Of a stretch of 64,000 nt of DNA, positions 34,600 to 46,731 are shown piece after piece. Numbering within the stretch: the stretch's first letter is position 1; the number at the start of each line of letters is the position of its first letter. The DNA lies in assembly GCA_958430865.1 (NCBI GenBank), contig CAUDNR010001269.1, positions 17,512-81,511 on the forward strand, in the 5' to 3' direction. This DNA is from Entrophospora sp. SA101. Its lineage: Eukaryota > Glomeromycota > Glomeromycetes > Entrophosporales > Entrophosporaceae. The notes beneath the pieces were generated by a model. It was given only the letters and a program-made list of their open reading frames with translations, searched no databases and was not told where the DNA came from. The position numbers and the translations under genes were made by a program.

Positions 34600-35935
34600 G
34601 CAGAAGTGTTCAACTCCTAATACCTAACAAACGTCCAAAAAGAAATTATATCTTACTTCAACAATAGGAAAGATTATAAACCAGAGAAATGTACTTGTTC
34701 AAGAAAATTACAATTTAATCAATATCAAGCATGTAAACATAATAAATTTATAATTTATCAATTATTTATCTATTTAATCAGATGGTTCATTTATAAAAAA
34801 TCTTGTTTATTTTTTGTTGGAATGTAAACAAGAAATCAGATAGATGCAGATTTTAAAAATCTTGAGTATTTTGACATTGATCCTGTAACATATGAAATAA
34901 TAGAAGGTTCAAATTTTATTTCAGATCAGAAACCTGCTCCAATGCTAGAATCAAGAGAAACCCATTAAGTCAAGAGGATTGACAATATATATTAGATATA
35001 ACTACTATCATGACTTAAACAGTGATAATATTTTTAAAAAAATTAATATGTTCTTTGAAATATTAAAATTAGATTTAATAGCCTCTACTTTTAGAATGAA
35101 TTTTCTCATATAGATAAATCTCCATATTGAAAAATATCAGAACAAATGGTAGACAATTATGTGATATTTATCAATACATAATTTTTAGTGGGTTTTGATA
35201 TGCATGGTGTGATAGAGAAATGAGTATTACATGTTATGACAAGTGGGATGATTTGTCACCAGAAACCTTTTTGACACTTGGTAAATGTTCTTTCAGACAT
35301 AGACATGAAAAAAAAAACATATGTTGGGTATTTGTTTCTATCAACATCCAGAAATTGAGAAATTTTACAGGGAAACATTCAAATTACTTAAAGATGATCC
35401 AATAATTAATGAAAATAATTCTGATTTGCTTAATGCTGGACTAAATAAATCCATAACTGCTATAGAGTTGACTGAATCAACAAAACCAATGAAATTGGTA
35501 ATATTTAAAAAAACCTATAAAGTCAATAAGATCAACAAAATCTACAAAATCTTTAGAGTCAATGACTACTAAAGAATTTTTGAACTGACTGTAACTTTTC
35601 CTGCTTTTATCAAGTCTGGACCAGATTAACTATCATTAGATAAATCTAGCAACAGTGACGACTTTATAATAACTGAAAAATTTTTTTTATGGAAGATTAT
35701 CTATTACTATAAACAGCACCATCAACAATAATAAGGATTATTTAATGGAACCGATGGATATATAGATTTAGAAATTTATTACAACTTACATGAGAGTTAT
35801 GATCAACTTTGATAGGATAATGGAGAAATGACACATGAAAAACTTTGTGAAATTTGAAAAAAAAGGTTATCCATTTGTGATTAGGAACTTGAAATATGAA
35901 TATCAGCTTTGGAATCCAGGTTTACCTTAGTAGAC
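34600..35935 (+). pseudogene. Decayed unrecognised coding region
   Basis: Several plus-strand pieces read like protein: VQKEIISYFNNRKDYKPEKC then TCSRKLQFNQYQACKHNK (34621-34829); NLEYFDIDPVTYEIIEGSN (from about 34857); MSITCYDKWDDLSPETFLTL (35220); and MLGICFYQHPEIEKFYRETF (35321), which continues LLKDDPIINENNSDLLNAGL. The third and fourth are joined through a run of ten A at 35308-35317, with a frame change there, so a one-base slip separates them. Further remnants near 35740-35930 contain stops. It is probably a former transposon or lineage-specific family gene. No domain named. Confidence 0.5.
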
Positions 35936-35959
35936 TATTTGGTAATATTCCATGTGATA

Positions 35960-36530
35960 TATATAGGCGGGTTTGATCGAAGTAAATTTTAGTCAAGATC
36001 TATGAAGTTTGCAAAATGAATGTTTATCAATTATTCAACAATTATATTGACAGGTTTGATCGAAGTAAGTATTAAAGTAGTTAAAATATATTTATCAACA
36101 TTTTATTATTATCAATTTATTCGAATAATTATATAGGCAGGTTTGATTGAAGCAAGTGTCAAAGTCAAGATCTATGAAGTTTGCAAAACGAATGTTTATC
36201 AATTATATAGGCGGGTTTGATTGAAGTAAATATTAAAGTAGTCGAGATCTATGAAACTTGCAAACTGAATGTTATCAATTATTCAATAATTATATAGGTG
36301 GGTTTGATTGAAGTAAGGATTAAAGTTGAGATCTACAAAGCTGTTTATAAATATATTAATCAATGTTTTATTATTGTCAATTATTTAATATTATATAGGC
36401 GAAGTAAGTATTAGTCAAGATCTATGAAACTTGCAAAATAAATATTTATCAATTATTCAATAATTATATAGGCGAAGTAAGTGTTAGTCAAGTTTGCAAA
36501 ACGAATGTTTTATCAATCATTCAATAATAT
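35960..36530. repeat. Satellite II array, inverted copy in block E
   Basis: Reverse complement of the B-block monomers: tatataggcgggtttgatcg, agtcaagatctatgaagttt, gcaaaatgaatgtttatcaa. It precedes inverted satellite I, so the whole I-II block is inverted relative to 4440-5475. Confidence 0.8.
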
Positions 36531-36735
36531 AGGTGAGAGTACTAATATGTACCTATTCCGTACCTTATATGCGGGATCAAAACATACCTTTTCAGTATGT
36601 TGCAAATTCCATACCCTATTCCGTACCTTATAGACGGGATCAAAAAGTACCTTTTCAGTATGTTGTAAATTCCATACCTATTCCGTATTTTATATACGGA
36701 ATCAAAAGGCACCTTTTCAGTATTAGTATCAGTCA
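36531..36735. repeat. Satellite I array, inverted copy in block E
   Basis: Units such as taccttatatgcgggatcaa and aacataccttttcagtatgt in tandem. The open frames on both strands reflect the repeat. Confidence 0.75.
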
Positions 36736-37339
36736 CAGGACATTTCCCGCCGATCTATAGGAGGTTGTAAAACATAGTAAAATTTGGATGATCTGCATCA
36801 TAGTAAAATTCGAATTTACATAGTAAAATTTTATAATCGAATGTCTTCACACCCTCGTTTGATACCCTTGCTGTGTAGCAACCACCACCAAATTTGAGAT
36901 ATAATTTCTTTATCATATGTATCTATTTTATGAAAAATCTTAAAGCAGGTTGTTAATAAAACCGAAAATAATCTGACCCTCAAAGTCAAATTTTGCCTTT
37001 ATATTCATATGCGTAAAATTTTGTTTGACGCGTCCAATTGCAAGTATAAGCAGAAATAAATGTCCAAACATTACATTATTATGAATATTTACAGATTTTT
37101 GATCACTTAGGTATGTCTTTTATAGTAAAATCATTTATTTTAAAAGTAAATATAATAAATAAATAGATTTTAAAATTTTTCTTTACCTATATACATAAAT
37201 AATGATTAGAATAATAAACAAGCAACAATGATGATTAAATTAAAAGGTGTTTTATCTCTGACTTTATTCATTTAATTATTTATCATAGTGATGTTATTAA
37301 ATATAAGTTAAAATAAAAGAGAAATTTATATACATAAAT
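36736..37339. other. Unique spacer, no gene
   Basis: No coding signal. The motif catagtaaaattcgaat and variants recur three times near 36775-36830 and again near 10195-10240, a minor shared repeat. Confidence 0.4.
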
Positions 37340-38454
37340 AAATAATAAACATAACTATTGAATGATTGATAAAACGTTTGTTAGTATATTTTCGATCACT
37401 CCTATACAACTATTGAATAATTGATAAAACATTTGTTAGTATGTTTTGCTCATAGATCTTGTCCTTATTGCTTACTTCGATCACTCCTACACAAACTATT
37501 GAATAATTGATAAAACGTTCGTTAGTATGTTTTGTTCATAGATCTTGTCCTTAATGCTTACTTCAATCACTCCTATACAACTATTGAATAGTTGATAAAA
37601 CGTTCCTTAGTATGTTTTGTTCATAGATCTTGTCCTTAATGCTTACTTCGATCACCCCTATACAATTATTGAATAGTTGATAAAACGTTCGTTAGTATGT
37701 TTTGTTCATAGATCTCACCGCTATCGCCAACTAATATGAATTTACGTTTGGGTTGTCCTTAATGCTTACTTCGATCACTCCTATATATACAATTATTGCA
37801 TAGTTGATAAAACGTTTGTTAGTATGTTTTGTTCATAGATCTTGTCCTTGATGCTTACTTCGATCACTCCTATACAATTATTGAATAGTTGATAAAACGT
37901 TCCTTAGTATGTTTTGTTCATAGATCTTGTCCTTAATGCTTGAATAATTGATAAAATGTTTGTTAGTATGTTTTGTTCATAAACCTTGTCCTTAATGCTT
38001 ACTTCAATCACTCTATACAAACTATTGAATAATTGATAAAACGTTTGTTAGTGTATTTTGTTCATAGATCTTGTCCTTAATGCTTACTTCAATCACTCCT
38101 ATACAACTATTGAATAATTGATAAAACGTTTGTTAGTATGTTTTGTTCATAGATTTTGTCCTTAATGCTTACTTCGATCACTCCTACACAATTATTGAAT
38201 AGTTGATAAAACGTTCCTTAGTATGTTTTGTTCATAGATCTTGTCCTTAATGCTTACTTCGATCACTCCTATACAACTATTGAATAATTGATAAAACATT
38301 TGTTAGTATGTTTTGTTCATAGATCTTGTCCTTAATGCTTACTTCGATCGCTCCTACACAAACTATTGAATAGTTGATAAAACGTTTGTTAGTATGTTTT
38401 GTTCATAGATCTTGTCCTTAATGCTTACTTCGATCACTCCTATACAACTATTCA
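37340..38454. repeat. Satellite 2 array, about 13-14 monomers of about 86 bp
   Basis: Tandem monomers read tattgaataattgataaaac, gtttgttagtatgttttgtt, catagatcttgtccttaatg, cttacttcgatcactcctat. They share the order and much of the sequence of satellite II, so the two arrays have a common origin. One monomer near 37711-37755 holds a foreign insert (caccgctatcgccaactaat). The last monomer is cut at ctattc, exactly where block D' begins. Confidence 0.85.
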
Positions 38455-39650
38455 ATGTCAGTTGTCATTCAACCAATCTCACAATAATTTCATGGGAAAA
38501 CAATACCTCCTCTTTGTTTACTGATTGGATAGGCTATGTGGTTATTAACAACACTGATATAAATTCACCATATATAAGTACAATCAATGATTGAGACCAA
38601 TCAACCAATCTTCCAGCAAAAAGCAACTGGTATAGTCGTTTTATACAATCTCTTCTTATGCAAGAATTAAATATGACAGCAAATGGAACTTTTTTTGAGT
38701 CACCTGTTCTTAAAGTTAATTTTGAGGAGCCAAAAACTGTTAATTCAGGAAAATCACTTAATAGTTATTTTGATTCTGATGTTAAATTTAACTCAACACT
38801 TAGCTTGTATGCTTTAATTGAGTGTGAATGATATGGTAAAGTAGACAATCTTACAAAAAATGTAGTTGGTGTTGACTGCTGGATATTACTTGGATTTCCC
38901 ATACATACTACATGAGGAATTGAACAAACTTTGTACAGCTGTGCTAGTGTAGTTGAAGCAAGTGTAAAGACCATCAAATTGCAATCCAGTACAACAGGAG
39001 CAATTAATATAACAGATGTGCAAACTATCCCAGCACAATGGTATATTTAAAAGGGAACCCTTAATATTGCTGAAATGAATCCTTGGTGGGGAGGAGTTGA
39101 ATTTGGAGAAAAACTTCCTAATAATAGTTTTTTAGTAAGTGAAAATACTCTTTTGTTACCAGCAGGAACTTCCAACATATGGGATATCGATGCAAATGCT
39201 GCTTCTGCTCCTGTTATTGCAGTTGACATGATGCGTAAGCTTGAGGATAGTTTAAAAGGTTATCGAGGAGATGGGATTGGAAATTTGGCGTTATTACAAC
39301 AATGGAAAGAAGAGGGATTAACTGAAAAGGATATAAGTGGTATGTACAAACGCCAGTGGAATGATATTATGATCAATATGGTGACTCCTACCAACCAGGC
39401 TAAAATCGTTGGTACCACTCAATTTACGGTGAACAAAACATGCTATGATGTACAGTTTGCTACACAGTACTTGATAGCCATGTTTGGTCTAATAATTATA
39501 TTCTACATACTTTTAGCAAGCCTTAGAAATGTAGATGCTTTCAATTCATTGATTAAAATTAGACATGTCGTTCAACAAATGGATCTTGGTAAAGTAATAA
39601 TAAATGTACTGGAATATGGAGAGGCAAACACAGTTGGCCCATCACAATAG
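38455..39650 (+). pseudogene. Decayed membrane glycoprotein gene, copy 2, 5' truncated
   Basis: Same frame as 13284-14479 with the same four stops after the break (38592, 38829, 38913, 39048). The first 388 bp of the 12896 pseudogene are absent and satellite 2 takes their place. Shared stops mean inactivation came before duplication. Confidence 0.75.
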
Positions 39651-40160
39651 GTAAAAAAATTAATATCATTGGGCAAAAAAGGGTTTGAAAAACCCGATCC
39701 TAGCAAAAACCCTTATCATGATTTATTTATTTGGAATTTTTTTATACATAATTTAATAATTCCTTCATGCTATGAAATAAAAGTTGCACATATGTGCTTT
39801 ATTGACCCCATGAAAAATAAAATACGGAATTAACGTGTGTTAAATACGTTCTTAAAAATGTAAATTAACGTATTTACGGTTTTGAAAAAATTTCCCTATT
39901 CAAATTTAGTATTAGTGTGAAATTGAATTGGTACGGAATCAGCACAGAATTTGAAAAGTAAAAGGTGCATTTTAAATTGTAACACACTGAAAAGGTACGT
40001 TTTTGGTTCCGCGCATAAGGCATGGAATTTGTGACATAATAATAAATGAATACATTTATTTTATTCATTATGATTATACAATATTTTATTTAAAATCTAT
40101 ATCATCATCATTATCAATAATTTCAACATTTTAGATTTATATATTTAATATGCAACGGTC
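39651..40160. other. Spacer, copy of 14480-14989
   Basis: Contains the lone satellite I-like unit at about 39911-40036. Confidence 0.5.
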
Positions 40161-40421
40161 GCATTTACTTCGTTGAGAATTATTTCGTCGACAATCATTT
40201 CGTCGACACCCATTTCGTCGAAAATTATTTCATCCTCGAGCCAGAGACCGAACGAGTTAGATGTGAGGAGTGTGAGAAATTATTTAAGAAATTAGGTGAG
40301 GAAAGCGGGTTGTGTGGGAAGTGTGAGGAAAAATTTGTTTAATGAAGTTTTTTTTTTGTGACGAAATAATTTTCGACGAAATGAACTTTCGATGAAACAA
40401 ACTTTCGACGAAATGAATTCA
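40161..40421 (+). mobile_element. Inverted-repeat element with CxxC...CxxC frame, copy 2
   Basis: Copy of 14990-15250. The 34-codon four-cysteine frame lies at 40238-40342. Confidence 0.6.
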
Positions 40422-40465
40422 GACCAAGCAATGTTATTATTATTATTAATTTATTAATTTTAAAA

Positions 40466-41063
40466 ATGTCGGATAGATTCGCCAGAAAAAATAACGAACA
40501 AGTAAAGTTAAAGAAACTTCAAGGCAAGTGTTATTAGAGTAATGTTAGTAGCCATTAGTTAAGATCTAGTTATATACAAACTTTGTAGAGAACCTTCTGA
40601 AGCAACAAAATAAACAATAAACATCAATGAGCATTTAAATGGTGATTTAAAAGCAAATGGAATAAAATCATCAACTCCTGGAAAGAAAAGAAAGTGTGTG
40701 AGCTTTTCGTCAGATGTTTCGAAGAAGACAGTGCACAAATTACCATAGACAGCAGAACTGTACCATAACAAGCAATTAGACCATGGCATAAATCATGGCC
40801 AACAAGAAACAACTACTACAACTACCACCACTATTGTCTGATCAAGAACATTAAATACGTCAATTGACAATTATTTTATGGTTAATGGCCCATTACACTG
40901 AAATTCAACAGGAAATTCAACACTTACAACAACTGCAAGAACAACAAAAACAACAACAACAATTATAATTACAATAATTACAACAATAATAACAGCAGCA
41001 GCAGCAAAATCATGATCAACAAGAACAGCAACAACAACAATACCACACCTCAAATATTTGATT
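40466..41063 (+). pseudogene. Decayed polyQ-rich gene, copy 2
   Basis: Copy of 15295-15892 with the same stops among the Gln codons. Confidence 0.5.
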
Positions 41064-41950
41064 GTATTAATATATGAATTATTGAGAAATAAATCTGAAC
41101 TTTCTTACATCTGTAGTTAATGGATGAATATATATATAATAAAATAAATGGAATTTCCTTATATCTATAATAAATAGAATTGGTGGGTGAATATGTATAA
41201 TAATAAAGCTCCTGACGGGTCGGGTTCGGGTTGATTTTGGGTTAATAAAAAAATTTTGTGATTTACATAAATTCAGATAATAAAATTAATTAAATATAAA
41301 AGGCGAAACAGTTGTAATGGTTTAAAAGCTGCAATTGGTGTTATGCGTGACGCAAAACACAATTCATGATGCAAGGGATGCAGGACGCAATTCGTGACTC
41401 AAGACGTAACTCAAGGAGATTCGTGATGCAATAGATACATAATTAAAGACACAAGGCTAGCGGATGATGGCCGGGAACTAACCATAGTTTAGGCCTAATC
41501 TTGCAGCGAAGTTGGCGAAACTTAAACTGCGGGTTGTTTTATTGAACAAAAAAAAAGAATTGATTTGTTTTATTATTACAAGCCGAATTAGGTCAAAAAA
41601 AGAATTATTTTTATGATGATCATAATCTTTTTTAATAAATATAAATAAATAATAGGAATGCAAATATAAAATATTAATAAAAAATACAAAACGTAAGAGA
41701 CTATATAGATCACATGTCCGGCATACGATTGGACGGTACTTCGATAAATCCGTTTTATTTATCATAAAACTTTGGTCATGGTTTGACAATTTAACCACAG
41801 TTTAGGAGTTTACCCATGGTTTAGGTAATTTTTAAGTTACGTCACTGAGTATATTAATATAAGATGTATAAATAAATTAGCCTATCAAATTAAAACTTAT
41901 AGTTAGTGTCCAACTAAAACTTTTGGGCTTAGAGATTAACTACATGTGAA
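41064..41950. other. Spacer, copy of 15893-16779
   Basis: Same short repeats; no gene. Confidence 0.4.
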
Positions 41951-42811
41951 TATGCAGTGTGATTCAAAAAAATGGTGGTTGTGACGTAAAATTATTCAAA
42001 GTTGTCAAAAAGATTCCCATTTTTTTTAATAATAGTAAATGTAGTTAGATGATTTACATGTTTGCTAACACAAAATTAGAAGCATAACGTAAACCATTTT
42101 GCATTTTTGGATGAATGGTATCCATTCACAAAAGGAAGACAAACATATATTCCTTTGTGCCATTGAGAAAAATTAAAGAATCCGTTCTATTGAACACAAA
42201 GGGTCTTCCTTATAAGGTTACACAAAACTTGCCACGTTTTATTGGACAAGTTATTCGCTGTTTCAACACACCAATTTGCAGTTAAACGCATAATGTGTCA
42301 ATTTCACAATTTACTGTTTAATGACATATGAGAAAAAGGTTACAAAAGTTCCGTACCCCGATACTAACTACACGTCACTTTGAAGCTCGGGTAAAGCTCA
42401 TTTGAACGACAAGTGGAGTCGTAAGTCCTTACAGATAAAATAGCATTTGATCCTTTTCATTGGTGGCATAAATGCCAGTTTGTAGATTACCAAAATCACG
42501 GCAAAAAGTAATGACATGGAGAGGAATTTCATTGATATCATGGTTGGGCCTTACATGTTAACATATTGCAGAACTAGCTTTTACCTGCTCCACAAAGGTC
42601 GCATGATAGAAACTGGCGTTTGCGATAATCCGAAGCAAACATCACGTTTTGCGAAGATTACATTGCTGAGAATAGGATTGACTTGATTGACTGGCCATTC
42701 AATAGACCTGATCTCAATCCGATGGAGAACATGTGGTAAAGAAGAACGCTTAAAAATTTGATGAATTGAAGCAATTTATGGTTGAAGAATGCCTCAGTAG
42801 ACAGTTAAAAT
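41951..42811 (+). mobile_element. Dead Tc1/mariner transposase remnant, copy 2
   Basis: Copy of 16780-17640. The WPFNRPDLNPMENMW block is at 42692-42736, followed by the same TAA. Confidence 0.75.
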
Positions 42812-45800
42812 ATTATTATGTCTGTGAAAAAGAGACGTGAATTAGTTTTAGAAAAAAACGATTATAGAATTTCTTATTAATTTAAATAATATACTTTTTA
42901 CATATCACAATTTGTAACTTAAAAAGGCTTTAAACATCTAACGAATGATATATTAGCATAATACAAGAATTCAGCAATGAAACATTCTATGACAATTCTA
43001 TGAATTATATCTTAATACTATGAAGTTGAGAAGCCATGCAAAACTTATGACGGCTGTGTTTGGTTATTTCTTTTAATATGATACATAGAACACAAGCTAA
43101 GATGGTTCAAAAAAAAAACAATTGAGCGGGCACACACAAATCCATTCTAGATAAAAAAAAGATAGACGGGTACTAAGATCCAGGAGAAAGGAGAGACACA
43201 CTGAAATTGATTAATAATCGGGACGATTGATTGATTGAATTGATTGATAATATTAATGCAGTACATATTCAATATCAAACAACATAAAAGGAAATACGTG
43301 AAATACAGAAGAAGCTCACGAAATAGAGAGAAAAGCAAAAGAAGGATTCACCAAGCTTAATTTACAAACTTATTTATTCATATATTGATTCACGTTATTT
43401 TAAATATGTTAAATTTGATCGTTAATTTTATCGTTTTTGATTGGTTGAGTTTTTTTAAATGATGCCGAAATCATGTCCTTTTTAAGTTAAACGAAATATA
43501 CATTATTGAAGAAGAATAAAAGTGGCTTTAATAAATTCATTTACAGCAAATGAAACCAAAATATTATCAAGCGTTTTATTATTGTATGAGATTTCTTTGG
43601 TCAAGTATAAATGTCCCAATACCCTGGTCTATAAGATACAAAGTAAAGTATTCAAATTATAATATTAAAAACTTGCGCGATAACTCTTTAAGTTTCGATT
43701 TTCTATGTATATGCATGCGCAGACTTGAATAAATGGCATCATGGAATAAATATATTATAGCGTTAAAATGCTGTATCAAACAAAATTACCTGATTTACAT
43801 GGCCACTTAACAGTTGTTTCTTCAAGAAATAATTTATCATCATCGAATTTAATATGTTCGTTTGTTCTTTTTCAAATAATGCCATAATATGTTTCTCAGA
43901 TATTATAAGATATATACACATCTATGCATGCATTTTAAATGCACGTGTGCACACACAGACTATCAAAATTCAAAACTTCACTATCTGGTCCATCGTAAAT
44001 AACACATGTAAAGCAGAAGTTTGAATATGATTTTGTGTTTTAGCTGCTGTGAAAAATATGTTCAACGACAACATTAGAAAAGTTTTCCGAGTATACGCAT
44101 GCATATTTTACATTTTGTGGATATGTATATTAATATTAATATATACTGTAATAGTAAGTACTATGGCGTGCAGATTTTTGGTTTTAAATTGTGTGCATAT
44201 TTGTCTTAATGCATATAATATATATTATCAGAAAAGGAAAAAAAATCACCCATTATAATAATAAAGGGGTTTTTTCCTAGGGGTAAGTAAATATATTAAT
44301 TTAGAATATATGGGGCATGCTCACCCAATCCAAGAGGTTTAACCTTAGGATCGACGTCTCAAATAGTAAGGTTAACCCTTGTTGTAGACCCTTGGATTGG
44401 CTGGGCATGCAACAAAGTGAACATTTGTACTACGAATGATTACAGGACCAATTAAATAATTGGGGGACATGTAATTGTTGTAAATTATTATTTAAAAATC
44501 AAAACAGTTGTCGAAGGCAGTTTAAGACCTATGAAATTCCCTGTTGAATGGAACACCTCACCACCAGACTTAAGGTTGCTTGCCAAAAATCCTCCAGAAA
44601 TCAATCAGCAGGGTTTCGGCAGGTTACACATTAATTGTTTATTATACTTGTATGTTTTTCATATGACTCAATTAATTGCATCAAAAAGTCACCCCATTGA
44701 GTCAAGTGTAAGCATGTTAGCTGAAGTTGACTCTCTTAATAAAGGTGTAATAGTTTTTCATAAATGCTGAAGTTAATTTTATTAGTTGCCAAAATTATAT
44801 CTGAAATTATTTGGACTCTTTGATTAAATATTAAAAGGCTGGGTAGATTTTTTATGCCTATTGATACAAAGAATATTGTAAATACAAAATTGCTTACCAA
44901 AATTGATTTTTTCAAAAACCATTTTAACTAACATTCTTATCAACCTATTTCTACCATAGTTAACAAGTTTGGAAATTGTCCATACAATGAATAAGCAAAA
45001 TCAGTCAATTCTCTTGGAAAATATATTAACTTAAAAAAAATAAATACAATGGAACAAATTACAATAGATAGATTCATGTCTTGAAATTTTTTTTTTAATT
45101 TAAAAACTTTAATTAGTGTCACATGAGTCACCAATATGTGCAGCCAATAAATGCTTTAATTCCCTAAATGCCCAAGGGGGGTGCACTTAGGGAGGTTGAC
45201 TGTAACAGTTTTAAATCGAATTTAATTAATGAAAAGAAGCACGAACTAAATTTATGGTATTTTACCAAAATCATTTTCCTGTTGCTGCTTCATTATATAC
45301 AACATAACAATCCATTGCAGATAAGAAGGATGGTCGAATTTATCTCACGCATAAAATTTTAAATTTTGCAATGTTCTCAAAGAAGGATTTTCTTATACAT
45401 TCCATTTTCTTGGCTGGCATTACCTAACTCGCCGGGATCAATTTTGGAGCTAGAATTTCAGCTGATGTTCTTTTGTTCTGATTACTGGCCGCGCGGGTCT
45501 ATTTTTCATTTCCAAACTTTAGTCTGGTAGACAGCCTCTACTTTTTCTCGGGTGGTTTGTGAGCGCACTCACCTAAATTTAAACCTATTGAATTTACTTC
45601 AACTGTCACTGCAAAAGTAGGAATCCCAATATTTTGCAATAAACTCCGCAAAAAATTGTTTATGAACCAGAGCTCGTTGAACAACACCCAAAAAAATAAG
45701 ATAAATGAATTAATTGCCTTGGCATGAAAATTTTCGATAATTTATATACAACCCTAGAAGAAAATATAACAATAAATACAATAGCCTTTTTTAGAAATAT

Positions 45801-46731
45801 AATGTTTTCCCCCGCCAAGTAGTATTACAAAATTATTCATCATTGATCGTCCGACCACGAATTAATAATAATAATAATTAATTAAATTAATCAAACCAAT
45901 TTTTTATTAGTTATCGAAAAAATACTCATAATAAGCATAACTACGCCACAAGGTAAGAATAACCTGATTTGTTCAAAACCATTTTTTAGAACTAGAACAT
46001 ATTAATATTAATATTACTGTATAAAAATGGTAAATTTGGAACCACGTAAAAAAGCTAAGCTATTTATTTATTTACTATATGTTATCATAATTACGAGGGT
46101 CCCAGAGGTTGTTTTTTGCTGGAGACCGAAAATGACGTAAATGTTAGCATAGTCAGTATGGTTATTACATCCTTCTTTCTTGTATGGCATTTTCCCTTTA
46201 AAGCACTACCATAATTTTTCTTCAAGTATTTAGAACCTTGAGTTGAACCCTTGAAAAATCTTTGGTGGGCTTTGCAATCAATGATTGGCTGCTGTGGCTT
46301 AATACCTCTTTATATGGATAGATAGGTGCAATTGAACACAAAAATAAAAAAAACTTGAGTTTATTAATAGAAAATCCTAAAAAAAAAAAAAAAAGTAAAA
46401 AAAATTTATTAATTTATTAAATTATGTACTACCACTTTTTAATGTAATAATAATAAATAAAACAATAAATAATAAATAAATAATAATGCTACATATACAT
46501 GAACGGACGAACCTTCTTCTCAAAAGAAAAACTCTTAGAAAATTTTTATTTATTTTAATTTTAATAAAAACTATTCTATAAAATAAAATAAGATAAAAAT
46601 ATTCTTATTTTTTTCTTTATTTTTAATATTCTGATCATTACTGACCTCTTTTAACTTAAAAGAGATTAACATTCATTCTTTTAATTAATATATAAATAAA
46701 AAATTGTTATAATACTTAATAATAGTAATAC
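42812..46731. other. Intergenic DNA, copy of 17641-21560
   Basis: Includes the foldback element at 44311-44407 and the solo pogo-like end at about 45169-45204. No gene. Confidence 0.45.
44311..44407. mobile_element. Long imperfect palindrome, copy 2
   Basis: Copy of 19140-19236. Confidence 0.6.

Noticed and set aside
37340..38454. CRISPR-like array (regular repeats near 86 bp)
   Set aside because: The whole monomer repeats with no unique spacers, and the DNA is eukaryotic. It is a satellite.
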